Source: Gemmatimonadaceae bacterium (GTDB lineage: Bacteria > Gemmatimonadota > Gemmatimonadetes > Gemmatimonadales > Gemmatimonadaceae). From it: DNA of 64,000 bases. The position numbers were made by a program, and so were the translations under genes. Within the stretch, counting starts at the first letter, position 1. Every line of letters begins with the position of its first letter. The notes under the pieces are model-generated. The model had not been told where the DNA came from. It did not search any database and saw only the letters and a program-made list of their open reading frames with translations. The stretch is taken from contig JAIBBJ010000024.1 in the NCBI GenBank assembly GCA_019694735.1, positions 24,636 to 88,635 on the forward strand, in the 5' to 3' direction. Positions 50,977 to 60,341 of the stretch are shown in pieces.

Positions 50977-51644
50977 GCCTGCTCCGCGCAGAGCGCGCGC
51001 AGCGCTGCGATCTCCGCCTTCGGATCCTTCGCCGAGAACACCGCGTTCCCCGCGACGAAGGTGTCGGCGCCGGCGCGCCAGACCGACTGGATCGTCTCGC
51101 GCGCGATCCCGCCATCCACCTCGAGCAGCGCGTGGCTCCCGGCGGCGTCGAGCAGCTGCCGCGCCCGCGCGACCTTGCCGACCGTGGCGGGGATGAATTT
51201 CTGCGCCCCGTAGCCCGGGTTCACCGTCATCACGAGCAGGAGGTCGAGGTCCGCCGCGATCTCGCGCACCGTCTCGAGCGACGTGCTCGGGTTGAGCGTC
51301 GCGCCGGCCTTGAGCCCCAGCTCCTTGATCCGCATCACCTGGCGGTGCAGGTGCGGCGCCGTCTCCACGTGGATCGTGATCAGGTCCGCCCCCGCCTTCG
51401 CGAAGCTGTCGAAGTACTTCTCCGGCTCGACGACCATCAGGTGGCAGTCGAGCGGCAGCTTCGTGAGGCGCCGGCAGGTCTCGATGACCTTCGCGCCGAA
51501 CGTGAGGTTGGGCACGAACACCCCGTCCATCACGTCCACGTGCAGCCAGTCGGCGCCGCCCTCCTCGATGATGGCGAGCTCCTCCTTGAAGCGCCCGAGA
51601 TCGGCCGCGAGAAGGGACGGGGCGATGCGGACGGTGCGCGACAT
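50973..51644 (-). CDS. rpe: Ribulose-phosphate 3-epimerase
   Basis: Pentose phosphate and Calvin cycle enzyme interconverting ribulose 5-phosphate and xylulose 5-phosphate; TIM barrel with a bound metal. 223 residues with LHVDVMDGVFVPNLTFG, LDCHLMVVEPE, MTVNPGYGAQKF and LEVDGGI, covering the catalytic Asp pair and the phosphate site. ATG 51644 overlaps the rsmB stop by one base (TGATG) and its stop overlaps the TlpA-like start. Length is normal. Confidence 0.94.
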   Translation of the reverse strand: MSRTVRIAPSLLAADLGRFKEELAIIEEGGADWLHVDVMDGVFVPNLTFGAKVIETCRRLTKLPLDCHLMVVEPEKYFDSFAKAGADLITIHVETAPHLHRQVMRIKELGLKAGATLNPSTSLETVREIAADLDLLLVMTVNPGYGAQKFIPATVGKVARARQLLDAAGSHALLEVDGGIARETIQSVWRAGADTFVAGNAVFSAKDPKAEIAALRALCAEQA

Positions 51645-52972
51645 CAGGAGGCTCCCCGGCGCAGGCGCGCCGCGAACGATCCATCGGTGTGATGCCGCTG
51701 GGGGAGCACCCGGAGCCGGCCGGCGTCGAGCACGCCCGCGGGGACGCTTCCCTCGGGCGGGGGCTCGAGCCGCCACTCCGGGTGGTCGGCAAGGAAGGCC
51801 TCGACCTGCGCGTCGTTCTCCTCGGGTTCGAGGGAGCAGGTCGAGTAGATGAGCAGGCCGCCGGGGCGCACGGCCTCGGCCGCCGCGCGCAGGATCGCGC
51901 GCTGCGTCGCGGCCATCACCGCGAGGTCGGAGGGGCGCAGCCGCCAGCGCGCGTCGGGATGGCGGCGGAAGGTGCCGGTGCCCGTGCACGGGGCGTCCAC
52001 GAGCACGGCGTCGAACGTGCCGAGCTGCGCGGCCTCGCGCGCATCGAGCACGACCGGCGTCACGTGGTCGAGCTCGAGCCGGTCCACGGTCTCCTGCAGC
52101 CGGCCGAGGCGCGCTTCGCTCTGGTCGGCGGCGATCACCTCGCTGGCGGTGCGCGCGAGCTCCACCGCCTTGCCGCCCGGGGCCGCACAGAGGTCCGCGA
52201 CGCGTGCGCCGGCGGGGATCGCCGCGTACTGCGTCACGAGCGTCGCGGCCGGGTCCTGCACGAAGCAGCGGCCCTGCTGGAACGCGCCCAGCGAGGTGAG
52301 CAGCGCGCCGCCCGTGATCTGCAGCGAATCCGGCACGAGCGGCGCCTCGTGCACCTCGACGCCGGAGGCCTCGAGCATCGCCTCCAGCTGCTCGCGGACC
52401 ACGCCCCATGGCCGGAGGATGAGCGGCGCCTCGCGGTTGTTGGCGTCGAGCAGTGCCCGCGTCTCGTCGGCGCCCCAGCGCGCCACCCAGCGTGCCACGA
52501 GCCAGCGCGGGTGCGAGCCCTCGACGGCGAGCGCCTCCACCGGGTCGCTCGGCAGCGGCGGGGCGAGTGCGTCGCGCTCGCGGTCGAGCCGCCGCAGCAC
52601 CGCGTTCACGAGCTTGCTCGCGCCCATGCCGTGGCGCTGCTTGGCGAGTTCCACCGTCTGCGCGATCGCCGCGTACGGCGGCACGCTGCCCATGTGGAAC
52701 AGCTGGTAGGCGCCGAGCCGCAGGAGGTCCGCGAGGTCGCCGTCGAGGCGCGCCAGGCCGCCGCGCACGCGCGGGGCCAGCAGGTGGTCGATCCACCCGC
52801 GGCGGCGCAGCATCCCCCAGACGAGCTCCTGCGTCCACCGCCGGTCGCGCGGATCGAGCACCGCGGCGCGGCGGTCGAAGGCGGCGTCGAGCAGCTGGCC
52901 GGCGCGGAGGTCGGCGAGCGTGTCGGCGGCCGCGAAGCGGGTGTCGGTGACCATCGAGAGCTGGGAGGGCAT
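51644..52972 (-). CDS. rsmB: 16S rRNA m5C967 methyltransferase
   Basis: SAM-dependent RNA methyltransferase of 442 residues. An N-terminal NusB-like RNA-binding domain (about 10-140, with GMLRRRGWIDHLLAP and LGAYQLFHMGSVPP) precedes a Rossmann domain carrying LCAAPGGKAVELA, VDAPCTGTGTFRRHPDARW with one catalytic Cys and YSTCSLEPEEN with the second. These define RsmB (formerly RrmB/Sun/Fmu). It follows fmt after a 76-base interval on the same strand. Confidence 0.92.
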   Translation of the reverse strand: MPSQLSMVTDTRFAAADTLADLRAGQLLDAAFDRRAAVLDPRDRRWTQELVWGMLRRRGWIDHLLAPRVRGGLARLDGDLADLLRLGAYQLFHMGSVPPYAAIAQTVELAKQRHGMGASKLVNAVLRRLDRERDALAPPLPSDPVEALAVEGSHPRWLVARWVARWGADETRALLDANNREAPLILRPWGVVREQLEAMLEASGVEVHEAPLVPDSLQITGGALLTSLGAFQQGRCFVQDPAATLVTQYAAIPAGARVADLCAAPGGKAVELARTASEVIAADQSEARLGRLQETVDRLELDHVTPVVLDAREAAQLGTFDAVLVDAPCTGTGTFRRHPDARWRLRPSDLAVMAATQRAILRAAAEAVRPGGLLIYSTCSLEPEENDAQVEAFLADHPEWRLEPPPEGSVPAGVLDAGRLRVLPQRHHTDGSFAARLRRGAS

Positions 52973-53048
52973 GCTCCCGGAAATCTAGCGACCGGGGGGA
53001 GGGGGTCCCCTCCGGAGGTCGGCCGGGGCGTCCCGCCGGGGATGGGAG

Positions 53049-53996
53049 CTAGGCCGGCAGCGCCCAGCGGTCGCCGACCGCGACGCCCCGCCCTTGGGCC
53101 CAATCGAGCGCCGCCAGGCGGCGCTTGCCGGCGGGGTGCACGGCCTCCACGGCCACCGCGCCCGTGCCGCAGGCCACGACCAGCCCGCCCTCGTCCACCG
53201 CGAGCACCTCGCCGGCATCGCCGCGGCGGTCGGGGAGCACGCGGGCCCCGTAGAGCCGCACCTCGCCGTCGCGCAGCAGGCCCCAGGCCCCCGGTTTCGG
53301 GTCGAAGGCGTGGATCGCGCGCGCGACCTCCGCGGCGGGCCGCGTGAAGTCGAGCCGCGCCATCGCGCGCTCGATCTTCGGCGCGTAGGTCACCAGCGCC
53401 TCGTCCTGCGGCGTCTCCCCGGCGGCGCCGGACTCACCGGCCTCGAGCAGCGTCACGGCCTCGACGATCGCCTCGGCCCCGAGCTCCGAGAGGCGCTCCG
53501 TGAGCTCGCCCGCCGTCTCCTGCGGGTCGATGCCCGTGCGGAGCGCGAGGAGCACCGGGCCCGCATCGAGGCCGAGCACCATCCGCATGATGCACACGCC
53601 CGTCTCCGCATCGCCGGCGAGCATCGCCGCCTGGATCGGCGCGGCGCCGCGCCAGCGCGGGAGCAGCGACGCGTGGATGTTCAGCGTGCCCAGGCGCGGC
53701 AGGTCGATGAGGTCCTGCCGCAGGATGTGCCCGTACGCCACCACCACGGCGAGGTCGGGCGCGAGCGCGCGCAGGGTCCCGAGGAACTCCTCGCCGCGGG
53801 GCCGGTCGGGCTGCAAGACGGGGATGCCCTCCTCGAGGGCGACGACCTTCACCGGCGACGGCACGAGCGTCGAGCGCGAGCGGCCCTGCGGCCGGTCCGG
53901 CTGCGTGACGACCGCGACCACGTCGTGCCCCTCGCCGATCAGGGCGCGGAGCGGCGGGACCGCGAACTCGGGGGTGCCGAAGAAGAGGATGCGCAT
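53049..53996 (-). CDS. fmt: Methionyl-tRNA formyltransferase
   Basis: Formylates initiator Met-tRNA using 10-formyltetrahydrofolate. 315 residues: MRILFFGTPEFAVPPL, the catalytic Asn-His in LNIHASLLPRWRGAAPIQ, and GLDAGPVL with the catalytic Asp, followed by a C-terminal anticodon-arm-binding domain. The gene lies 15 bases after def, the usual def-fmt pairing for N-terminal formylation and deformylation. Confidence 0.94.
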   Translation of the reverse strand: MRILFFGTPEFAVPPLRALIGEGHDVVAVVTQPDRPQGRSRSTLVPSPVKVVALEEGIPVLQPDRPRGEEFLGTLRALAPDLAVVVAYGHILRQDLIDLPRLGTLNIHASLLPRWRGAAPIQAAMLAGDAETGVCIMRMVLGLDAGPVLLALRTGIDPQETAGELTERLSELGAEAIVEAVTLLEAGESGAAGETPQDEALVTYAPKIERAMARLDFTRPAAEVARAIHAFDPKPGAWGLLRDGEVRLYGARVLPDRRGDAGEVLAVDEGGLVVACGTGAVAVEAVHPAGKRRLAALDWAQGRGVAVGDRWALPA

Positions 53997-54011
53997 CGCG
54001 CGCGGCGCGCC

Positions 54012-54569
54012 TCAGTCCGCGGCGTCGGGGGCGCGCTCGGCGGGGCCGGTACCGGGCGTGAGGATGCGTAGGCCGTCGGGGTACTTCGTTCGCTCCTCCT
54101 CCCACGTCGCGAGCGCCGCGCGCCGCTTGAGGAAGCTCAGGTGGTCGAGGAAGAGCTTGCCGTGCAGATGGTCGATCTCATGCTGCAGGCAGACGGCGAG
54201 CAGCTCGGTCCCCTCGACCTCGATCGTCGCGCCGTCGCGGTCCATCGCGCGCACCTTCACCCACTGCGAGCGCTCCACCCAGCCGTACACATCGGGGATC
54301 GAGAGGCAGCCCTCCTCCCACTTGATCTTCCCCTTCCGCTCGATGATCTCGGGGTTGAAGAGCGTGAACAGCTGCTCCCCCACCTCGACCACGCACAGCG
54401 CCTCGCTGCGGCCCACCTGCGGCGCCGCGAGCCCGACGCCCTCGGCGGCCCGCATCGTCTCGATCATGTCGTCGGCCAGCCGGCGCAGCTCGTCCGTGAC
54501 CGCGGGGACGCGCGTCGTCTCCTGGCGCAGGATCGGCTGGCCGAGGACCGTGATCGGGAGGATCGCCAT
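54012..54569 (-). CDS. def: Peptide deformylase
   Basis: Removes the formyl group from nascent proteins. 185 residues with all three family motifs: GVGLAAPQVG, EEGCLSIP (metal-binding Cys) and QHEIDHLHGKLF (metal-binding His pair and catalytic Glu). The ATG overlaps the yajC stop by one base (TAATG). A charged C-terminal tail of about 30 residues extends beyond the last motif. Confidence 0.95.
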   Translation of the reverse strand: MAILPITVLGQPILRQETTRVPAVTDELRRLADDMIETMRAAEGVGLAAPQVGRSEALCVVEVGEQLFTLFNPEIIERKGKIKWEEGCLSIPDVYGWVERSQWVKVRAMDRDGATIEVEGTELLAVCLQHEIDHLHGKLFLDHLSFLKRRAALATWEEERTKYPDGLRILTPGTGPAERAPDAAD

Positions 54570-54913
54570 TACGCCTGCAGGTCCTCGCCGCCCACCGCCG
54601 CGATGCGCGAGCGCACGACCACGAGGCGCGACTCGGCGCTCTTGATCGTGATGTGGTCGCCCATCGTCGCCTGCGCCTGGCCGTCCTTCTGGCCCTGCGC
54701 GATGTGCACGACCTCGCCGACGATGCCGCCGGCCGTCACCACCTGGTCACCCTTCTTGATCCCCATCACCTTCGTCTCGTGCTCCTTCCGCTGCTTCCCC
54801 TGCGGGCGGATGACGAGGAAGTAGAAGATCGCGAAGATCGAGCCGAACATGAACAGCGTGCCGACCGGCGAGGGGCCGGGGGCCGCAGCCTGCAGGAAGA
54901 GAACGGGATGCAC
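54569..54913 (-). CDS. yajC: Preprotein translocase accessory subunit YajC
   Basis: Small inner-membrane protein of the SecDF-YajC complex. 114 residues with one transmembrane helix at about 18-37 (LFMFGSIFAIFYFLVIRP) followed by the conserved KKGDQVVTAGGIVGEVV. GTG 54913 lies 5 bases after the tgt stop and gives the usual short periplasmic leader; the longer frame reads antisense through tgt. Position after tgt is the common bacterial order; secD and secF are not here. Confidence 0.9.
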   Translation of the reverse strand: MHPVLFLQAAAPGPSPVGTLFMFGSIFAIFYFLVIRPQGKQRKEHETKVMGIKKGDQVVTAGGIVGEVVHIAQGQKDGQAQATMGDHITIKSAESRLVVVRSRIAAVGGEDLQA

Positions 54914-54918
54914 GGGGG

Positions 54919-56124
54919 TCAGTCCTGGTTCTGGGGGGAGCCGGCGTGGAAGCGCGCGAGCCACTCGCGGCTCCAGCTCGTGAACGTCCCGGCGCGGATC
55001 GCCTCGCGGGCGCGGCGCATCAGGGCGATGAGGAAATGTACATTGTGCAGCGAGAGGAGGCGGAGCCCCAGCACCTCCTCCGCGGCGACGAGGTGCCGGA
55101 CGTAGGCCCGGCTGAACCGCCGGCAGGTGGCGCAGGCGCACCCCTCCTCCAGCGGCCGCGGGTCCCGCCGGAACTCCGCCCGCTTGATGTTCACCCGGCC
55201 GCGGCTGGTCAGGATCGCCCCCGTGCGCCCGAAGCGCGTCGGTGCCACGCAGTCGAACAGGTCCACCCCGCGCGCGACCCCCTCGAGCAGGTCCTCGGGA
55301 TACCCGACGCCCATCAGGTAGCGCGGCCGGTCCGCCGGGATGGCGGCGTCGCAGACCTCGAGCATCGCGTACATGTCCGGCTTCGCCTCGCCGACCGACA
55401 GCCCGCCGATCGCCCAGCCGTGCCACGGCGCGGGGCGCACCACCGGCGCACCGGCATCGCCCGTGGTGCCGCGCGCGCCGAGCTCCCCGATCGCCGCGGC
55501 GGCGGCGCGGCGCAGGTCGGCGTGGACGCCGCCCTGCACGATCGGGAAGAGCGCCTGGCGCGGTGCCCCCTCCACCGCATGCAGCCGGTCGAATTCGGCG
55601 CGGCAGCGCGCGAGCCAGCGGAGGCTCCGCGCACTCGCGTCCGCGGACGCCGCGTGCGCCGACTGTCCGGGAATGACGTGGTCGAACTGCATCATCACGT
55701 CGGCGCCGAGGTTGGTCTCGATCGCCATCACCGACTCCGGCGTGAAGCGCTTGAGCGCGCCGTCGATGTGGCTGCGGAACTCGACGCCGTCCTCGCTGAC
55801 CGTGTTCAGCTGCGCGAGCGAGAACACCTGGAAGCCGCCCGAGTCGGTGAGCATCGGGCCGTCCCAGCCGCTGAAGCGCTGCACGCCGCCGAGCTCGCGC
55901 ACCAGGTCGTCGCCCGGGCGGAGGTGGAGGTGGTAGGCGTTGGCGAGGATCATCTGCGCGCCCATCGCGCGCAGCTCGGCGGGGTCGAGCGACTTGACGG
56001 TGGCGAGCGTGCCGACCGGCATGAAGGCCGGCGTCTCGACGACGCCGCGCGGCGTGGTGAAGGCGCCGGCGCGCGCGCGGCCCTCGGTCGCGTCGATGCG
56101 GAAGGAGAAGTCGGGCGCGGTCAC
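54919..56124 (-). CDS. tgt: Queuine tRNA-ribosyltransferase
   Basis: Exchanges guanine-34 of GUN tRNAs for the queuine precursor preQ1. 401 residues: nucleophile motif DSGGFQVFSL, VQGGVHADLR, GGLSVGE, and a C-terminal zinc site CACATC with later His (CACATCRRFSRAYVRHL and LHNVHF). GTG 56124 overlaps the queA stop as GTGA. Several Ala-rich insertions lengthen it slightly compared with E. coli Tgt. Confidence 0.94.
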   Translation of the reverse strand: MTAPDFSFRIDATEGRARAGAFTTPRGVVETPAFMPVGTLATVKSLDPAELRAMGAQMILANAYHLHLRPGDDLVRELGGVQRFSGWDGPMLTDSGGFQVFSLAQLNTVSEDGVEFRSHIDGALKRFTPESVMAIETNLGADVMMQFDHVIPGQSAHAASADASARSLRWLARCRAEFDRLHAVEGAPRQALFPIVQGGVHADLRRAAAAAIGELGARGTTGDAGAPVVRPAPWHGWAIGGLSVGEAKPDMYAMLEVCDAAIPADRPRYLMGVGYPEDLLEGVARGVDLFDCVAPTRFGRTGAILTSRGRVNIKRAEFRRDPRPLEEGCACATCRRFSRAYVRHLVAAEEVLGLRLLSLHNVHFLIALMRRAREAIRAGTFTSWSREWLARFHAGSPQNQD

Positions 56125-57227
56125 AGGAGGAGCATCGCGTCGCCGTACGAGTAGAAGCGGTAGCGTTCGCGCACCGCGACGTCGTAGGCGTGCCGCATGA
56201 GGTCGTAGCCCGCCACCGCCGCGACGAGCATCAGCAGGGTCGAGCGGGGGAGGTGGAAGTTGGTGACCAGCGCGTCGATCGACCGCGGGCGCTGCGGCGG
56301 CCGGATGAAGATGGCGGTCTCGCCGCTCCCGGCCCGGTAGCGGCCGGCCCGCGCGTCGGTGCCGGCGGCGGCGTCGGGGACGCCCGGCGCGTACACGCTC
56401 TCGAGGGTGCGGAGCGAGGTCGTGCCCACCGCCACGACGCGCCGGCCCGCCGCGCGTGTGGCGTCGAGGAGCCGCGCCGTCGCCTCCGGCACGTCGTACC
56501 ACTCCGCGTGCATCACGTGTGCCGCGGGGTCCTCGACGTCCACCGGCTTGAACGTGCCCGCCCCCACATGGAGCAGCACCTCGGCGCGCTGCACGCCCTG
56601 CGCCGCGAGCGCGGCCAGCAGCTCGGGCGTGAAGTGCAGTCCGGCCGTCGGGGCGGCCACCGAGCCCTCCTGCCGCGCGAAGACCGTCTGGTAGCGCTCG
56701 GCGTCCGCCGGCCCATCGCCGCGCCGGATGTAGGGCGGGAGGGGGAGGTGCCCGTAGTTCGCGATCGCCGCGTGGAGGGCGGCGCGCGGCGCGGGCCCAT
56801 CGGTCGAGTCGTCCGCCGGCGCGAGGTGCAGGCGCACCATCCGCGTGCCGCGGTCCGTGGCCTCGAGGATCTCGGCGTCGAACCCCGGCGCGATATGCAC
56901 GCGGCGTCCGGGCTTCAGCTTGGCGCCGGGCTGCACCATCGCCTCCCAGGTCGCGTCGCCGGTCTCGCGCAGCAGGAGGACCTCGGCGGGCGCGCCGGAG
57001 TCGCGGTGCCCGAGGAGGCGTGCCTTGAACACGCGCGTCGTGTTCACGACGAGGGCATCGCCGGCGCCGAGGTAGCCGGGCAGGTCGCGGAAGGTGCGGT
57101 GCTCGAGCCGGCCGTCCGCGCGGTGCACCACGAGCAGCCGCGACGCGTCGCGCCGCTCGGCCGGCACCTGCGCGATCAGCTCGTCCGGCAGCGCGAAGTC
57201 GTAGTCGGCGGTGCGGAGGCCGCTCAG
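56121..57227 (-). CDS. queA: S-adenosylmethionine:tRNA ribosyltransferase-isomerase QueA, CTG start proposed
   Basis: Converts preQ1-tRNA to epoxyqueuosine-tRNA, downstream of tgt in queuosine synthesis. Family motifs include [36 protein letters not shown] and [10 protein letters not shown]. The first canonical start (GTG 57167) would cut off the conserved leader [13 protein letters not shown], which is encoded in frame just upstream. The only codon that includes it and fits the local junction pattern is CTG at 57225-57227, overlapping the ruvB stop as CTGA. That gives 368 residues, about the usual length. Confidence 0.88.
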   Translation of the reverse strand: MSGLRTADYDFALPDELIAQVPAERRDASRLLVVHRADGRLEHRTFRDLPGYLGAGDALVVNTTRVFKARLLGHRDSGAPAEVLLLRETGDATWEAMVQPGAKLKPGRRVHIAPGFDAEILEATDRGTRMVRLHLAPADDSTDGPAPRAALHAAIANYGHLPLPPYIRRGDGPADAERYQTVFARQEGSVAAPTAGLHFTPELLAALAAQGVQRAEVLLHVGAGTFKPVDVEDPAAHVMHAEWYDVPEATARLLDATRAAGRRVVAVGTTSLRTLESVYAPGVPDAAAGTDARAGRYRAGSGETAIFIRPPQRPRSIDALVTNFHLPRSTLLMLVAAVAGYDLMRHAYDVAVRERYRFYSYGDAMLLL

Positions 57228-58246
57228 AACAGGTCCCGCTGCGGCGCGTCGGGCGGCGCGTAGCCGAGGTGCCGGAACGCCTGCGCCGTCGCGACGCGGC
57301 CGCGCGGCGTGCGCTGCAGGAACCCGTGCTGCACGAGGAAGGGCTCGTACACCTCCTCGAGCGTGTCGGCGTCCTCGCCGACCGCGGCGGCGATCGTGCC
57401 GACGCCCACCGGTCCGCCCTCGAACTTCTCGATGATCGCGCGGAGGATGCGCGCGTCCATCTCGTCGAGGCCGAACTCGTCCACGTCGAGCATCGCGAGC
57501 GCCTCGCGCGCCACGTCCTGCGAGATGTGCCCCTGCGCCTTCACCTGGGCGAAGTCGCGCACGCGGCGCAGCAGCCGGTTGGCCACGCGCGGCGTGCCGC
57601 GCGCGCGCCGCGCCAGCTCGCGCGCGCCGCCGGCGTCGATCCCCGCGCCGATCACGGTGGCCGTCCGGTGCACGATCTCCTCGACCTCCTCCGGCGGATA
57701 GTAGTTCATCCGCAGCTCGATCCCGAACCGCGCCCGCAGCGGTGCGGTGAGCATCCCGAGGCGCGTCGTCGCGCCGATGAGCGTGAACCGCTCGATCGGC
57801 ATCGTGATCGTCTGCGCCTTGGGGCCCTCGGAGAGCCGGATGTCGATCTTCCAGTCCTCCATCGCCGGGTAGAGGAACTCGTCGATCACCGGGCGCAGCC
57901 GGTGGATCTCGTCGATGAAGAGGATGTCGCCGGCCCGCAGGTTCGTGAGCGTCCCGACCAGGTCGCCCGGCTTCTCCAGCGCCGGCCCGCTCGTGGTGTG
58001 GATGTTCACGCCCATCTCGCGGGCGATGAGCTCGGCCAGCGTCGTCTTGCCGAGCCCGGGCGGGCCGAAGAGCAGCGTGTGGTCCAGCGGCTCGCGCCGC
58101 GCCGTCGCCGCGTCGATGTAGATGCGCAGCGCGTCCTTCACCTTCCCCTGCCCGATGAACTCGGCGAGCCGCTGCGGGCGCAGCGAGAGCTCGACCACCG
58201 ACTCGTCGGCGATCGATTCCGGGGTGGTGATCTCGGGGCGGCTCAT
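57224..58246 (-). CDS. ruvB: Holliday junction branch migration ATPase RuvB
   Basis: AAA+ motor that drives branch migration with RuvA. 340 residues containing Walker [12 protein letters not shown], Walker B FIDEIHRL, sensor [18 protein letters not shown] and a C-terminal winged helix ([28 protein letters not shown]). ATG 58246 begins right after the short spacer to ruvA; the long upstream extension is low complexity. Its stop overlaps the proposed queA CTG. Confidence 0.95.
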   Translation of the reverse strand: MSRPEITTPESIADESVVELSLRPQRLAEFIGQGKVKDALRIYIDAATARREPLDHTLLFGPPGLGKTTLAELIAREMGVNIHTTSGPALEKPGDLVGTLTNLRAGDILFIDEIHRLRPVIDEFLYPAMEDWKIDIRLSEGPKAQTITMPIERFTLIGATTRLGMLTAPLRARFGIELRMNYYPPEEVEEIVHRTATVIGAGIDAGGARELARRARGTPRVANRLLRRVRDFAQVKAQGHISQDVAREALAMLDVDEFGLDEMDARILRAIIEKFEGGPVGVGTIAAAVGEDADTLEEVYEPFLVQHGFLQRTPRGRVATAQAFRHLGYAPPDAPQRDLF

Positions 58247-58257
58247 CGGGGGGGAAT

Positions 58258-58863
58258 CTACTTCTTGACCGCGGCCAGCGACCGGCGGATCAGGTCGGCG
58301 GTCGAATCGCCCTTCGGCGCGTCCTCGAGCGCCACCTTCACGGCCTTTTCGGCGTCGACTGGCGCATAGCCGAGCGCGACGAGCGCGCGGACGGCGTCGG
58401 CGCCGGGGCCCGACGGCGCCGGCGCCTTCCCGGCCGGGGCCGCACCCTCGACTCCCGTCCCGTCGAGCTTGTCGCGCAGCTCGAGCACCAGCCGCTCGGC
58501 GAGCTTCTTCCCCACGCGCGGCACCTGCGTGAGCGTCGCGAGGTCGCCGTCGCGCACCGCGCGCACGAGTCGCTCGCCGGTGAGGGTGGAGAGGAGGTTC
58601 ATCGCGAGTGCGGGGCCGACGCCGGTGGTGCCCATCAGCCGCTGGAAGAGCCGCCGCTCCTCCGCCGACGCGAAGCCATAGAGCAGCCACGCATCCTCGC
58701 GCACCACCATCGCGGTGTGCAGCGCCACCTCGCCGCCGACGCGCGGCAGCGTCTCGAGCACCGAGAGCGGCACGAGCACCTCGTAGGCGAGGCCGCCGGC
58801 CGTCATCACCTCGATGCGGTCGAGCGCGCTCGCGACCAGCGTCCCCTGGAGGCGGGCGATCAT
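58258..58863 (-). CDS. ruvA: Holliday junction DNA-binding protein RuvA
   Basis: Forms the tetramer that holds the four-way junction. 201 residues: an OB-fold domain starting [10 protein letters not shown], the double helix-hairpin-helix ([13 protein letters not shown] and [16 protein letters not shown]) and a C-terminal UBA-like domain ([13 protein letters not shown]) that contacts RuvB, linked by an Ala/Pro-rich hinge. It lies 11 bases upstream of ruvB in the transcript. Confidence 0.94.
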   Translation of the reverse strand: MIARLQGTLVASALDRIEVMTAGGLAYEVLVPLSVLETLPRVGGEVALHTAMVVREDAWLLYGFASAEERRLFQRLMGTTGVGPALAMNLLSTLTGERLVRAVRDGDLATLTQVPRVGKKLAERLVLELRDKLDGTGVEGAAPAGKAPAPSGPGADAVRALVALGYAPVDAEKAVKVALEDAPKGDSTADLIRRSLAAVKK

Positions 58864-58891
58864 GCGGCGCGCTCCCCGCGGCGGGCGCGGG

Positions 58892-59398
58892 TCATCGGGC
58901 CGCCCCGCGGAGCCCCGCGACCGCGCGGGCCAGCGGCTGCCGCATGGCGCAGGTGAGCGCCGCCGCCACGCCGTCGGCGGCGTCGGCGGGCTGGGGCGCG
59001 CTCTTCAGCCGCAGCAGCTTGGTCACCATGAACTGCACCTGGGTCTTGGTCGCCCCGCCCGTGCCGACGATCGCCTTCTTGATCTCGGCGGGCGGGTACT
59101 CGTGGATCGCGATCCCGGCGTCCGCCCCCGCGAGCAGGATCACGCCGCGCGCGTGGCCGAGCACGAGGGTGGTGCGGACGTTGCGGGCGTAGAAGACGTC
59201 CTCGACGGCCATCGCGTCGGGCCGGTGCCGCGCGAGCAGTTCGCGGACCCCTTCGCTGATGTCGCGCAGCCGCTCGGGGAGCGGCCGGTCGGCCCGGGTC
59301 CGGATGACGCCGCACTCGACCAGCGCGGGCACGGGGCCCGCCCGCACCACGCCGTAGCCGGTGACGGCGGTGCCGGGGTCGATGCCGAGGATCAGCAC
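58892..59398 (-). CDS. ruvC: Holliday junction resolvase RuvC
   Basis: Endonuclease that resolves junctions; RNase H-like fold with four acidic residues. 168 residues: first Asp in LGIDPGTAVTGYGVV, Glu in VEDVFYARN, the basic AEIKKAIVGTGGATKTQVQFMV, and the terminal Asp pair in DAADGVAAAL. GTG 59398 is the start. It follows yebC by 22 bases in the standard yebC-ruvC-ruvA-ruvB order. Confidence 0.94.
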   Translation of the reverse strand: MLILGIDPGTAVTGYGVVRAGPVPALVECGVIRTRADRPLPERLRDISEGVRELLARHRPDAMAVEDVFYARNVRTTLVLGHARGVILLAGADAGIAIHEYPPAEIKKAIVGTGGATKTQVQFMVTKLLRLKSAPQPADAADGVAAALTCAMRQPLARAVAGLRGAAR

Positions 59399-59420
59399 GT
59401 CGCGGCGCCGCCGGTCCGGC

Positions 59421-60164
59421 TCACCCCGCCGCCATCGCGGATTCGTCCATGTCGAAGTTCGCGTCCACCTTCTGCACGTCGTCGAGGTCCTCGAGCGCCT
59501 CGAGCAGCTTGAGGAGCTGCTCGGCCGTCGCGCCCTCCACCCGCACCGTGCTCTTCGGGATCCACGCGAGCACCGCCTCGGACGCGTGCAGCCCCGCCGC
59601 CTCGAGCGCCTTGTTCACCGCGTGCAGGTCGGCCGGCGCGGTCGAGACCACGAAGGTGTCGTCCTCGCGCGCGAAGTCCTCGGCGCCCGCCTCGAGCGCC
59701 TGCTCCATCACGCTGTCCTCGTCGCGGCCGGCGGCGGGGAGCGAGATCTGGCCCTTCCGGTCGAACATGAAGGCCACCGAGTTGGTCGCGCCGAGGTTGC
59801 CGCCGCCACGCGAGAGCTTGGCGCGCACCTCGGCGACCGTGCGCGTGGGATTGTCGGTGAGCGCCTGGATCATGAGCGCCACGCCGCCCGGCCCGTAGGC
59901 CTCGTAGAGGACCTCGCTGTAGTCGATGCCCTCGAGCTCGCCGGTGCCCTTCTTGATGGCGCGCTCGATGTTCTCCTTGGGGCAGCTCTGCGCCTTCGCG
60001 TTCTCGATGGCCGTGCGGAGCCGCGCGTTGCCGTCGGGATCGCCGCCGCCGGCCTTGGCCGCGACGGTGACCTCGCGCAGGAGCTTCGTGAAGATGGCGC
60101 CGCGCTTCGCGTCAGCGGCCGCCTTGTAGTGCTTGATCTGCTTCCACTTGCTGTGGCCAGCCAT
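59421..60164 (-). CDS. yebC: YebC/TACO1-family protein
   Basis: Helps ribosomes through difficult (for example polyproline) sequences and has also been described as a transcription regulator. 247 residues, with the family start MAGHSKWKQIKHYKAAADAKRGAIFTKLLRE and KENIERAIKKGTG, YGPGGVALMIQ, and NLGATNSVAFMF. The first gene of the ruv cluster; the 177-base interval upstream contains the terminator of the preceding gene and presumably the promoter. Confidence 0.94.
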   Translation of the reverse strand: MAGHSKWKQIKHYKAAADAKRGAIFTKLLREVTVAAKAGGGDPDGNARLRTAIENAKAQSCPKENIERAIKKGTGELEGIDYSEVLYEAYGPGGVALMIQALTDNPTRTVAEVRAKLSRGGGNLGATNSVAFMFDRKGQISLPAAGRDEDSVMEQALEAGAEDFAREDDTFVVSTAPADLHAVNKALEAAGLHASEAVLAWIPKSTVRVEGATAEQLLKLLEALEDLDDVQKVDANFDMDESAMAAG

Positions 60165-60276
60165 GGGACGACGGATGGAGGTGGAAGGCAGGGGGGCGGG
60201 CCGTCCGGCCCCGCGTCCCCACCGACGCCGAAAGATAGCCCGCCCGGGAGGGGGTGTGGAGCGGGCGGATGCGAAC

Positions 60277-60302
60277 GGGGGCGCCTCCGTGGAGGCGCCC
60301 CC
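60277..60302 (-). terminator. Hairpin terminator after the beta-barrel gene
   Basis: GGGGGCGCCTCC (60277-60288) pairs with GGAGGCGCCCCC (60291-60302); in practice an 11-bp stem with a 4-base loop. It lies 39 bases downstream of the minus-strand stop at 60342 and upstream of yebC. Confidence 0.65.
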
Positions 60303-60341
60303 GCATCACCCGTCCGGTCCGTCCGGTGCCCGCGCCGCCGC

